From Pseudomonadota bacterium (GTDB lineage Bacteria; Pseudomonadota; Alphaproteobacteria; Rhizobiales; Beijerinckiaceae), in contig JAFAEL010000072.1 in the NCBI GenBank assembly GCA_023423995.1, forward strand, positions 1-10,889: 10,889 bases of DNA. The letters are read 5' to 3'. Position 1 is the first letter of the stretch. The number at the start of each line of letters is the position of its first letter. Under the pieces are notes generated by a model, which was given only the letters and a program-made list of their open reading frames with translations, was not told the origin of the DNA and searched no databases. Below are positions 1 to 6,817 of the stretch, in pieces. The position numbers and the translations under genes are program-made.

Positions 1-1
1 G

Positions 2-706
2 TACCTGATCGCCCGGTTCGTGCTGAAGGCCAGCAAGGCAGACGGTTCGCTGCAGGCGCTCACGATCGCCTTTCCCAACCTCGCGGGCGTCGGGCTGCCG
101 ATCTCCTCCTCCGTCCTCGGGGCGACCGGGGCCGTGCCGGTCGCGGTTGCGCTCGCGGCCGGATCGATCCTCGTCACACCTCTAACCCTCGTCATGCTGG
201 AGATGACCACCGGCAAGGAGGACGGAGACGAGATGGGGATGACGCGGCGGATCCTCCGGGCGATCCGGCGTGCCGTGACCAAGCCCGTCGTGCTGGCCCC
301 GGCGCTTGGCATCTTGCTGTCGTTGTCCGAGCTGCCCCTCGACCCGGTCCTGAAATCCTGCCTGATGCTGATCGGCCATGCGGCTGCGGGCGTCGCCCTG
401 TTCCTCACCGGGCTGATCCTCTCGGCGCAGACATTCGAGGTCGACTGGAAGGTCGCGAGCGCGACGGGCGTTGCCGACATCGCCCGGCCGCTGGTCGCGG
501 CCGCGATCGTGCTTCTCCTGCCGGTCTCGGCCGAGACCGCGAAGATCACGGTCCTTCTCGCGGCAATCCCCTCCGGGTTCTTCGGCATCCTGTTCGCCGT
601 GAACTACCGGCTCGATTCCGCCACGACCGGCTCGATGGTGACGGCCAGCACGGCCTTCAGCATCATCCCCATGGCGATCGCGATCGCCTTCCTGTTCCCC
701 AGTTGA
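2..706 (+). CDS. mdcF: AEC-family malonate transporter, MdcF-like (5' end cut off by window)
   Basis: The reading frame is open from the window edge, so only the C-terminal part (about 234 residues) of an inner-membrane carrier is seen; a GTG at 20 is unlikely to be the true start. The protein is strongly hydrophobic, with several membrane helices separated by short basic loops. It shows the small-residue-rich stretches and the closing pattern of Auxin Efflux Carrier proteins, including a segment reading IPSGFFGILFAVNY and a hydrophobic last helix. AEC proteins have about 10 helices and 300-320 residues. Assignment to MdcF, which imports malonate, rests mainly on context: the stop is only 9 bp before mdcH, which implies one operon. 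Without that neighbour I would call it only an AEC-family permease. Confidence 0.8.
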   Translation, partial: YLIARFVLKASKADGSLQALTIAFPNLAGVGLPISSSVLGATGAVPVAVALAAGSILVTPLTLVMLEMTTGKEDGDEMGMTRRILRAIRRAVTKPVVLAPALGILLSLSELPLDPVLKSCLMLIGHAAAGVALFLTGLILSAQTFEVDWKVASATGVADIARPLVAAAIVLLLPVSAETAKITVLLAAIPSGFFGILFAVNYRLDSATTGSMVTASTAFSIIPMAIAIAFLFPS

Positions 707-715
707 GCGAGCGGC

Positions 716-1654
716 ATGACCCTGGCCATCCTGTGCTCCGGACAGGGCCCCCAGCACCGGGAGATGTTCGGGCTGACCGGCGATGCTCCGGACGCCGCAA
801 GCCTCTTCGCACATGCGGCAGGCCTCCTCGGCGGCCGGGATCCCCGCGAGCTCGTCCGGACCGCGTCGGATAAGGAGCTCCACACCGATCGCACTGGCCA
901 GATCCTCTGCACGCTGCAGGCCCTCGCGGCACGGGCAGTCCTGCATCCGGCCCTCCCCGACCGGATCGTGGTGGCCGGCTACAGCGTCGGCGAGGTCGCC
1001 GCCTGGGGCGTGGCCGGTGCGTTCGACCCAGCCGATACCCTCGACCTCATCGCCCAGCGGGCCGAGACGATGGACGCGGCCTCATCGCCCGGGGACGGCC
1101 TCGTCTTCGTTCGCGGCCTCCCCCGCGCCGCCGTCGAGCAGTTGTGCCTTCGTCATGACGCGGCGATCGCCATCATCAACCCGGGGGATGCCTACGTGGT
1201 CGGCGGCCACCGTCCGCAGCTCGACGCCTTGCAACAGGACGCCACGGCGAGCGGCGCCGCGCATGTGGTCGCGCTGCCCGTCCAGGTCGCCTCGCATACG
1301 CCGCTCCTGGCTCCCGCCTCGGGCGCCTTCCGCGAGAGTCTGCGCAAGGCACGGGTCACCCTCCCGGCGCCCGGGCACATCCGGCTCCTCAGCGGGATCG
1401 ACGGCGCTCCGGTTCTTTCGACCGACACCGGGCTCGACAAGCTTGCCGCCCAGATCTCGCAGGCCGTCAGGTGGAGCGATTGCCTGCAAGCCTGCGTCGA
1501 GGCGGGCGCGACGGTGTTCCTGGAGTTGGGCCCCGGAGGTGCGCTCGCGAAGATGGCCGCGGGTGCGTATCCGGACATTCCGGCGAGGTCGCTGGAGGAT
1601 TTCAGGACGCTTGCCGGCGCGCGCACGTGGCTGGCGCGCTCCGCGAGGTCATGA
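716..1654 (+). CDS. mdcH: Malonate decarboxylase epsilon subunit (malonyl-CoA:ACP transferase)
   Basis: A 312-residue acyltransferase of the FabD/MdcH type. In malonate decarboxylase, MdcH moves malonyl from malonyl-CoA to the prosthetic-group thiol of the acyl carrier subunit MdcC and so starts the catalytic cycle. Visible features are the N-terminal GQGPQH oxyanion segment (residues 9-14), the nucleophile elbow GYSVGE with Ser90, Arg115 in QRAETM at the place that binds the malonyl carboxylate in FabD, the catalytic His194 in ASHTPLL, and a C-terminal LELGPGGAL segment (269-277). Length fits MdcH. FabD is the alternative, but the upstream transporter and the lack of fatty-acid synthesis neighbours favour MdcH. 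The ATG lies 9 bp after mdcF, with only a weak purine-rich site (GAGCGAG) before it, which suggests translational coupling. The 3' end carries a short repeat across the stop codon. Confidence 0.9.
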   Translation: MTLAILCSGQGPQHREMFGLTGDAPDAASLFAHAAGLLGGRDPRELVRTASDKELHTDRTGQILCTLQALAARAVLHPALPDRIVVAGYSVGEVAAWGVAGAFDPADTLDLIAQRAETMDAASSPGDGLVFVRGLPRAAVEQLCLRHDAAIAIINPGDAYVVGGHRPQLDALQQDATASGAAHVVALPVQVASHTPLLAPASGAFRESLRKARVTLPAPGHIRLLSGIDGAPVLSTDTGLDKLAAQISQAVRWSDCLQACVEAGATVFLELGPGGALAKMAAGAYPDIPARSLEDFRTLAGARTWLARSARS

Positions 1655-1675
1655 GCACCTCCGGCGAGGTCATGA
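1643..1675 (+). repeat. 12-bp direct repeat spanning the mdcH stop codon
   Basis: GCGAGGTCATGA occurs at 1643-1654 and again at 1664-1675. The first copy includes the mdcH stop, and the flanking CTCC also repeats imperfectly. It looks like a small tandem duplication at the gene end. No function is evident. Confidence 0.6.
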
Positions 1676-1704
1676 CCCGGCGCTGCTGACCAGAGCGCAT
1701 CCAG

Positions 1705-2553
1705 CTAAGCGGCGCGGCGGTCCCGGCGGACAGTCTCGCGCCAGCGATGCGGCGTCGTTCCCGTCAGCCGCTTGAACACCGTCGTGAAGTGGGCCTGGCT
1801 CTGGAAGCCGACCTCCAGGGCGATCTCGATCAACCGGTCCGTGCTGGCGATCATCCTCTCCTGAGCGCGCTCGATCCGCCGAGACAGCAAGTATTCGTGC
1901 GGGGAGACGCCGCGCGCAGCCCGGAATTGCGCGGCAAAATACATGGGGCTGAGCCCAGCCGCGCGCGCCAGATCGGCGAGAGCGACGCAACGTCCGAGAT
2001 GATCGTCCAGAAAGGCATCGACACGTCTCAAGCGCCACTTCGGGAGCGGAGAAACGCTCCGCTTAGGGGCCGCGTCACCGGGCCGGCCAGCGCTGATGGC
2101 ACGCGCCGCGATCATCAGCGCCAGCGAATGCGCGTAGAGGTCGCGGACGGACTCGTCCTGACCCTCGCCCCTGAGCGTGCTGACGAGCGTGCCGATCGCG
2201 TCGCTCGCCGCGGGTCGGGGGAGCACGATCACGGCGCCACGGGAAGACTGAAGCGCACCACGGAGCTGTTCGGCGAGCGCTCCTTCGAGCGAGACCGCGA
2301 AAAGTCCCGTCTCGCGCTGCTCCCTGCAGCCCTTCCCTTCCGGCGCCAAGGCAAGCGTCGCAACGCGTCGCTGTTCCGAAAGCCGAAGCTCCAGACGGGT
2401 ATGACCGAGGTCCATCGCCACGACGCAGCCCGCGACGGCTTCCGCGCCATCGTCCACCTCGAGGCGATCGAGTGAGAGGGAGGCCAGCAGGCCGTCCGGC
2501 CGCGCTCCGGAGAAGCGGTTCGTGTCCGGGCCGTGGATGAAGTTGACGGTCAT
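1705..2553 (-). CDS. AraC-family transcriptional regulator
   Basis: A 282-residue protein with a C-terminal AraC/XylS DNA-binding domain (about residues 172-275). The first helix-turn-helix is about 190-211 (LADLARAAGLSPMYFAAQF) and the second about 240-262 (IEIALEVGFQSQAHFTTVFK), followed by the family's GTTPHRWR ending. The N-terminal 160 residues resemble no ligand pocket I can name, so the effector is unknown. The gene is convergent with mdcH (50 bp between stops), so it is not in the mdc operon; a role in malonate control is possible but unsupported. The ATG has a purine-rich GAGGCAGAGAG directly before it. Its upstream region carries one copy of the 6-4-6 motif also found before the two-component genes, so it may be a downstream target of that system, passing the signal to further genes. 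Confidence 0.92.
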   Translation of the reverse strand: MTVNFIHGPDTNRFSGARPDGLLASLSLDRLEVDDGAEAVAGCVVAMDLGHTRLELRLSEQRRVATLALAPEGKGCREQRETGLFAVSLEGALAEQLRGALQSSRGAVIVLPRPAASDAIGTLVSTLRGEGQDESVRDLYAHSLALMIAARAISAGRPGDAAPKRSVSPLPKWRLRRVDAFLDDHLGRCVALADLARAAGLSPMYFAAQFRAARGVSPHEYLLSRRIERAQERMIASTDRLIEIALEVGFQSQAHFTTVFKRLTGTTPHRWRETVRRDRRAA

Positions 2554-2654
2554 CTCTCTGCCTCGCTTCGCTGGTCACGGTCGAAGCTAGGCTTTTCGTG
2601 GAGAGCCAAGTATTGAACCGAGTGTTCGTTGCGTCCTGCCTTGGTTCGCAGGCC

Positions 2655-2670
2655 TCATACTCTGGTTTAG
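2655..2670 (-). promoter_or_regulatory. 6-4-6 dyad motif upstream of the AraC gene
   Basis: Plus-strand reading TCATAC-TCTG-GTTTAG. It differs from the copy at 6760-6775 only in three of the four spacer bases, and both are followed by a G. It lies 101 bp upstream of the AraC start in the same orientation relative to the gene as the copies before the other two minus-strand genes. A weak -10-like AATACT lies closer to the gene (2609-2614, minus strand). Proposed operator for the response regulator at 3259-3924 (inference). Confidence 0.55.
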
Positions 2671-2689
2671 GATCGGTGGGAGGCCCTGT

Positions 2690-2710
2690 GGCGGCCGCGG
2701 ACAGGCCGCC
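2690..2710 (-). terminator. GC-rich stem-loop between the receiver gene and the AraC gene
   Basis: GGCGGCC and GGCCGCC form a perfect 7-bp stem around a 7-base loop, 64 bp past the stop of the lone receiver gene. No T-run follows, so it is not a classic intrinsic terminator. It could slow or end transcription from the receiver gene before the AraC promoter. A palindrome GCCAGATCTGGC (2708-2719) overlaps its edge and could form a competing stem. Confidence 0.35.
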
Positions 2711-2773
2711 AGATCTGGCTGCGCCAGGGGCAAGGCGGCGCATCGAGCACTGAAGATCGCGATGGGTTTCGGC

Positions 2774-3157
2774 TCAGTGCAGCGGCCGGCGAGCGGCCAA
2801 GGCCTCCTCGAGGCATTGAATGATCGTGTCGCCGTCCGCGGGCTTGCTGAGGAAGCAGTGGGCTCCGTTGGCCATAACCCGCCGGCGCACGGCATCGGTA
2901 GGGAACGCGGTCATGAAGATGATCGGGAAGCTTCGCCCGGCGGACACCAGGTTCTGCTGCAATTCGTCCCCCGTCATGAGCGGCATCTGGATATCGGCGA
3001 TCATGCAGGCCGGCTCCTCCTCGAGCCGGTCGTGCAGAAACTCGGGCCCTGACCCATAGGTTCGGGCCTCGTAGCCGAGGGATCGCACCAAGCTCGCGAG
3101 GGACGTTCGCACTCCCTCGTCGTCATCGACGATCGCAATCGTTGGCGCCTGCGCCAT
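2774..3157 (-). CDS. Single-domain response regulator (receiver only)
   Basis: A 127-residue CheY-like receiver with no output domain. The acidic pair is Asp11/Asp12 (IVDDDEG), the phospho-acceptor Asp55 (IADIQMP), the switch Thr83 (FMTAF) and the conserved Lys105 (LSKPAD), so it should be phosphorylatable. Its sequence is closest to FixJ-type receivers. An AGAGGA site lies 5 bases before the ATG. It follows the FixJ-like regulator gene but is separated by 101 bp containing its own candidate promoter and a 6-4-6 motif, so it may be transcribed separately. Likely roles are phosphate sink, competitor for the kinases or carrier in a relay with the soluble kinase at 5953-6687; the sequence does not decide between these. 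Confidence 0.92.
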   Translation of the reverse strand: MAQAPTIAIVDDDEGVRTSLASLVRSLGYEARTYGSGPEFLHDRLEEEPACMIADIQMPLMTGDELQQNLVSAGRSFPIIFMTAFPTDAVRRRVMANGAHCFLSKPADGDTIIQCLEEALAARRPLH

Positions 3158-3210
3158 GACAGTCCTCTGGCATCACTCTCGACGACAACGCCCGATGCTC
3201 GGCTGCGTTC

Positions 3211-3239
3211 TATATAAGCCTGCTGTTGGGGCGCCGGAA
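3211..3239 (-). promoter_or_regulatory. Candidate promoter of the lone receiver gene
   Basis: On the minus strand, TATATA (3216 to 3211) makes a -10 candidate 53 bp upstream of the ATG. A 17-bp spacer separates it from TTCCGG (3239 to 3234), a poor -35 match. The 6-4-6 motif starts one base further upstream, the place of an activator that compensates for a weak -35. It sits in a GC-rich gap, where an AT hexamer stands out. Confidence 0.45.
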
Positions 3240-3240
3240 A

Positions 3241-3256
3241 TCATACGCAGGTTTGC
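3241..3256 (-). promoter_or_regulatory. 6-4-6 dyad motif upstream of the lone receiver gene
   Basis: Plus-strand reading TCATAC-GCAG-GTTTGC. The block AATCATACGCAGGTTT (3239-3254) is repeated exactly, 16 of 16 bases, at 6758-6773 before the first kinase gene. It abuts the candidate -35 element, a typical place for an activating response regulator. Confidence 0.65.
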
Positions 3257-3258
3257 TC

Positions 3259-3924
3259 TCAACGGGTCCGCGAACTGGAAAGTCCTAATGCCTGAGCCAT
3301 TCGAACAAGGTCGGCGAGGGACTTAGCCTTCATCTTGCGCATGACGTTTCCCCGGTGGATTTTCACCGTGATCTCGCTCAATCCGATCTCGCCGGCCACT
3401 TGCTTGTTCATCAACCCGGCAGTCACGTAGCCCATGACCTCGCGCTCGCGCGCCGTAAGACTGGCATATAACGACTTCAGGTCGTTCTCCGCGTCCAACT
3501 CGCTCCGGCGTCGGGCATCCCGCTCGATGGCCCCCATCACGGCATCGAGCATGTCCTGGTCACGGAACGGCTTGGCCAGGAAATCGATCGCCCCCGCCTT
3601 CATGGCACGAACCGACATTGGGATGTCGCCATGCCCGGTCATGAAGATGATCGGCAGGTGGATACCCATGCCGGTGAGTTGCTGCTGGAAATCCAGTCCG
3701 CTGACACCCGGCAACCGAACGTCGAGGACGATGCAGCCCGGCGTCTCCGGCACCGAGTCACGAAGGAGGTCAGCCGGAGAGCCGAACAGGAGGACGTCCA
3801 GGTCGACCGAGCGAAACAGGCTCCCGAGCGCGTCCCGGATCCCGGGATCGTCATCCACGACCAGAACGGTGGGCCGCGCCGGCTTGGACTCGCCCGCCGT
3901 GCTCTTACTGACATGCCGGATCAT
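3259..3924 (-). CDS. FixJ/NarL-type response regulator with LuxR-type helix-turn-helix
   Basis: A 221-residue DNA-binding response regulator. After about 18 variable residues comes a receiver with Asp24/Asp25 (VVDDDPG), phospho-acceptor Asp68 (VLDVRLPG), Thr96 (FMTGHGD) and Lys118 (LAKPF). A linker helix (about 130-150) leads to a LuxR/GerE helix-turn-helix at about 156-211, with LTAREREVM, AGLMNKQVAGEIGLSEITVKIHRGNVMRKM and a conserved last helix. The GHGDIPMSVRAMKAGAIDFL stretch is characteristic of FixJ. The gene starts 15 bp after the PAS kinase stop, so the two are surely co-transcribed cognate partners. An AGGA lies 11 bases before the ATG, rather far. It is the obvious candidate to bind the four 6-4-6 motifs here, since TodT/StyR-class members of this family recognise 6-4-6 inverted repeats. 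It should not be named fixJ: there is no heme-PAS partner or fixK target in view. Confidence 0.95.
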   Translation of the reverse strand: MIRHVSKSTAGESKPARPTVLVVDDDPGIRDALGSLFRSVDLDVLLFGSPADLLRDSVPETPGCIVLDVRLPGVSGLDFQQQLTGMGIHLPIIFMTGHGDIPMSVRAMKAGAIDFLAKPFRDQDMLDAVMGAIERDARRRSELDAENDLKSLYASLTAREREVMGYVTAGLMNKQVAGEIGLSEITVKIHRGNVMRKMKAKSLADLVRMAQALGLSSSRTR

Positions 3925-3939
3925 GGCGCTGGCATCCTG

Positions 3940-5928
3940 TCAGGCGACCGGTAGGGTGAAGGTGAAGCGGGCTCCCTCGCCTGGCCGGCTCGCGACCGTC
4001 AGGCGCCCGCCATGGGCTTCGATCGTTGATCGGCAGATCGCGAGGCCCATCCCCATCCCCTGCTGCTTGGTGGTGTAGAAGGGCTGGAAGAGCCGCTCCA
4101 TGTCCGCTTCGACGATGCCCGGTCCGGTATCCTCCACGACGACGGCGACCCGGTCTGCCCTCTCCGCGGCTGCCCGAATGGTCATCCGCCTGGGGCCGTC
4201 CTGTCCAGCCATGGCTTGTGCTCCGTTGACCAAGAGGTTCACGAGCACCTGCTGCAGCTGAACGCGGTCGCCTATGACGTCGGGCAGGTTCTGATCGGCC
4301 CGGACCTGCAGGATCACCCGGGATTTCGCCAGTTCCCGCTCGACGAGGATCATGGCGTCCTGGATCAACTCCGAAAGCTGGAGCGGGTCGCGCCTGAGCG
4401 GACCCTTGGTCAGGAACGACCTGATCCGGCTCACGATGGCGCTGGCCCGCTTGCCCTCCTCGATGGCGCGCGTGAGCGCGCTCGAAACCTCGCCGAGGTC
4501 GGGCACCTCGCGCCGAAGCCACCGGCGGGCAGCCTCGCCATTCGTAACGATCGCGGCCAGCGGCTGATTGACCTCGTGAGCGATCGAGGCCGTCAGCTCG
4601 CCCAAGGTCGCCACGCGGGACGCATGGGCGAGTTCTGCCTGGGCGGCGAGCAGCGCGTTTTCGGCGCCCTTCCGCTCGGTCACGTCGATAACGAAGGCCA
4701 GGACCTCGCCGTCGGACCCTTCCTCGGGAGCCGGGAAAGTCAGCCCGAACATCACCGGCACGCGCCGCCCGTCGAGGGTCAGGATCGCCGTCTCGCCCTC
4801 GATGGAGCTATCACCCCGGGCGAATGCGAGAAGCGCCTCGTCGAAAGTCTGACCGGTCTCGCTGAGGAGATCGTCAAAGTGTTGCGCAACTGCGGACGGG
4901 CTCTCCGCCGCGGCAAGCTCGAGGAAGGCCGGGTTCACGTCGACGATCCTGACCTCCGCCCTCATCCGGTCGACGAAGTCGGGATTTTGCTTGAGGTAGC
5001 TCGCGAGGTCCCCCGCCCCGTTGGCCGGAATGCTCTGGAGCGCCTCTCGAACGGCCGACCAGTCCTCCTGTAGAAGCCCGACGCGGCTTCCATCGAACAT
5101 GCGCCGGTATCGCCGCTCGCTTTGAGCAAGCGCGAGGTGGGATGCCTCACGTTCCGTAACGTCCCGATGTGTCTCGAGGACAGCATGCGGGCGTCCTTGA
5201 CGGTCCCGCTGCAGGACCCAGCGGCTCTCCACGACGATCGCCGCCCCGTCCTTCGTCTGCTGCCGAAGCATTCCCTCCCATTGGCCGGCCCGCAGGAGTT
5301 CGCCCTCCACCTCGGAACGCCCGGTCGGGTACTCCGTCCCAAGCAACCTGTCGGCATTCCGGCCGATCGCAGCGTCCTTCGTCCAGCCGTAGGACTTCTC
5401 GGCGCCGCCGTTCCAGAACTTGATCGTCCCCGCCCCATCACGGACGAAGATCATGTCGTGCGAGAGATCGAGCAGTTGGGCCTGCTCGATCAGCCGCTCC
5501 GTCGCGATCTGGTTCTGGAGAGCAAGAAACGTGACGACACCAATCGCCGAGAAGCTGACGAAGAGGCGCAAGGTCGGCGAGCCGACATGCTCGAACCCGT
5601 GCATGCCGACATAGGCGAGCGCGGCGAGTGCGGCGCTCGCGGCCGACGCGATGAGGAGGTCGAGGCGCGAAACCATCGCGGCGATCAGGACGACGGCAAC
5701 GTAGAAGACCGCGACGGCGCCCTCGAGCGGAGTCAGTACGTCGACGAGAAAAACCGATGCCGCAAGAACGGCGGCGAGCACTCTCAGTGCCACGCGCGTC
5801 ATGGACGCGGTCCAGGTGAGACCCGGTCGCCCCGGGTCGATCGCGGATGTCGCCACCGTGCTCCGTCCGTGGGAGTGATCGGGCCTACCGGTGCGCCAGA
5901 CCTTAGCACCACCCGCTACATTCCGCAT
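3940..5928 (-). CDS. Membrane-bound PAS sensor histidine kinase
   Basis: Up to 662 residues. Four membrane helices lie at about 45-65, 72-88, 92-110 and 120-138, with no sizeable periplasmic domain. Then come a PAS domain (about 148-262, ending DVTER), a second PAS-like unit (about 268-418, again ending DVTER) with an insertion of roughly 45 residues containing EDWSAVREAL and YLKQNPDFV, a HisKA domain with His451 in SIAHEVNQPLAAI, and a HATPase domain: N-box Asn564/Asn568, G1 DTGPGI at 600-605, F-box FQPFYTTK, G2 GMGMGLAI. All kinase motifs are intact. The signal is unknown; there is no visible heme-PAS signature. Start choice is open: ATG 5928 (24 bp after the upstream kinase), GTG 5856 with GGACGGAG four bases before it, or ATG 5802 just before the first helix. 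The downstream FixJ-like regulator is the likely phosphate acceptor. Confidence 0.93.
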   Translation of the reverse strand: MRNVAGGAKVWRTGRPDHSHGRSTVATSAIDPGRPGLTWTASMTRVALRVLAAVLAASVFLVDVLTPLEGAVAVFYVAVVLIAAMVSRLDLLIASAASAALAALAYVGMHGFEHVGSPTLRLFVSFSAIGVVTFLALQNQIATERLIEQAQLLDLSHDMIFVRDGAGTIKFWNGGAEKSYGWTKDAAIGRNADRLLGTEYPTGRSEVEGELLRAGQWEGMLRQQTKDGAAIVVESRWVLQRDRQGRPHAVLETHRDVTEREASHLALAQSERRYRRMFDGSRVGLLQEDWSAVREALQSIPANGAGDLASYLKQNPDFVDRMRAEVRIVDVNPAFLELAAAESPSAVAQHFDDLLSETGQTFDEALLAFARGDSSIEGETAILTLDGRRVPVMFGLTFPAPEEGSDGEVLAFVIDVTERKGAENALLAAQAELAHASRVATLGELTASIAHEVNQPLAAIVTNGEAARRWLRREVPDLGEVSSALTRAIEEGKRASAIVSRIRSFLTKGPLRRDPLQLSELIQDAMILVERELAKSRVILQVRADQNLPDVIGDRVQLQQVLVNLLVNGAQAMAGQDGPRRMTIRAAAERADRVAVVVEDTGPGIVEADMERLFQPFYTTKQQGMGMGLAICRSTIEAHGGRLTVASRPGEGARFTFTLPVA

Positions 5929-5952
5929 CGCGTCCGCAAGCTCGCATTTCGC

Positions 5953-6687
5953 TCACGCGCGACCCGACGGAATCCGGCCGGCCAGGGGAACCGTGACGGA
6001 AAAGGTGGATCCCCGCTCCTCGATCGAACGGACCGCGATGGGATGCCGGAGCATCTCGGCCGTCTGCCGGACAATGTGGAGCCCGAGTCCGAGACCATCC
6101 TCGGCGCCCTCGCGCCCGCCGCGGTCGAAGGCATCGAAAATGGCGGCGACGCGATGGGGCGGGATACCGCGACCGGTGTCGTGGATCTCGATCACGACGT
6201 GCTCTCCGCGCGCCCTGCACCCGACGAGGACGCGGCCTCCGGTCCGGGTGAACTTGATGGCGTTCCCGACGAGGTTCCGCAGGATGGTGCGCAGCATCAC
6301 CGGGTCTGTCTCGACATGCAGGGCACTCCGCCTCACCTTGAGATCAACCCGGGTCGCCTGCGCGTAGCGCCGCCAGTCGTTCTCGACCTGGTCGAGCACG
6401 TTTCGCAGCGGGAAGATCGCTGGCCGCGGCTGCAGGCCCGATCCTGCCTGGGACGATCGTGCGAGATCATCGAGCTCACAGCCGAGCCGCTCCAGCGCAT
6501 CGAGCGCCACGTTCAGGCGAGCCGCCACCCCCGGGGCGATCCCGTCCTTCGCGGCGCGGGCAATGGACATCACGGCGACCTGCAGCGGCTGCTTGAGGTC
6601 GTGCCCGGCGACCGCCATCAGGCGGGCCATCGCAGCACGGGCCGCCTCCGCCCGGACAACTGCGTCAGCTTCTCCGTGGTGCATCAT
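5953..6687 (-). CDS. Small soluble histidine kinase without a sensor domain
   Basis: A 244-residue kinase core. His29 sits in AGHDLKQPLQ, the H-box form common among hybrid kinases. Then come the dimerisation helices and a HATPase domain with N-box Asn138/Asn142 (LRNLVGNAIKFT), G1 DTGRGIP at 170-176, F-box IFDAFDRG and G2 GLGLGLHI at 198-205. There is no membrane helix, PAS or GAF domain; only about 25 residues precede the H-box, so it must get its signal from a partner or act constitutively. Two ATGs in a row (6687, 6684) follow a purine-rich GGGGAAGAGGG ending 6 bases before the first. It is the first gene of the cluster, 24 bp before the PAS kinase, and a 6-4-6 motif lies 72 bp upstream. 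Possible roles are heteromer partner of the PAS kinase or kinase for the lone receiver. Confidence 0.9.
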   Translation of the reverse strand: MMHHGEADAVVRAEAARAAMARLMAVAGHDLKQPLQVAVMSIARAAKDGIAPGVAARLNVALDALERLGCELDDLARSSQAGSGLQPRPAIFPLRNVLDQVENDWRRYAQATRVDLKVRRSALHVETDPVMLRTILRNLVGNAIKFTRTGGRVLVGCRARGEHVVIEIHDTGRGIPPHRVAAIFDAFDRGGREGAEDGLGLGLHIVRQTAEMLRHPIAVRSIEERGSTFSVTVPLAGRIPSGRA

Positions 6688-6759
6688 CGTCAGCCCTCTT
6701 CCCCGCTCACCGAAGCGGCGGACGAGGGGAGTTTGGGCCGACAGACCGTATCGGGTGAA

Positions 6760-6775
6760 TCATACGCAGGTTTAG
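6760..6775 (-). promoter_or_regulatory. 6-4-6 dyad motif upstream of the first kinase gene
   Basis: Plus-strand reading TCATAC-GCAG-GTTTAG. It shares 16 identical bases (6758-6773) with the copy before the lone receiver gene and GGTTTAGG with the copy before the AraC gene. With the same spacing as at 3211-3256, the -10 position falls on CAAACT (6735 to 6730, minus strand), which keeps only the key A and last T. Such a weak promoter would need an activator (inference). Confidence 0.65.
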
Positions 6776-6817
6776 GCGACTGATCGGTTGGATGAGCCCC
6801 GACGGATCCCTCCGCGA

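Noticed and set aside
783..1775. 330-codon plus-strand open frame overlapping mdcH
   Set aside because: Arg/Pro/Ser-rich translation in another frame of mdcH; no start site or motif support.
1747..2475. 242-codon plus-strand open frame
   Set aside because: Antisense to the AraC gene, which shows both helix-turn-helix motifs on the minus strand.
2708..2719. Palindrome GCCAGATCTGGC
   Set aside because: A 12-bp perfect palindrome with no loop, present once; noted as part of the stem-loop region but with no evidence of its own role.
4216..5073. 285-codon plus-strand open frame
   Set aside because: Antisense to the kinase and PAS domains, which have clear motifs on the minus strand.
3259..5928. 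Reading the kinase and regulator as FixL/FixJ oxygen sensing
   Set aside because: The family match is general. No heme-PAS signature, fixK gene or nitrogen-fixation gene is seen, so the oxygen role is unsupported.
5122..6783. 553-codon plus-strand open frame
   Set aside because: It runs antisense to both kinase genes, crosses their boundary, and is Arg/Gly/Asp/Pro-rich with no domain. High GC content leaves such frames open on the opposite strand.
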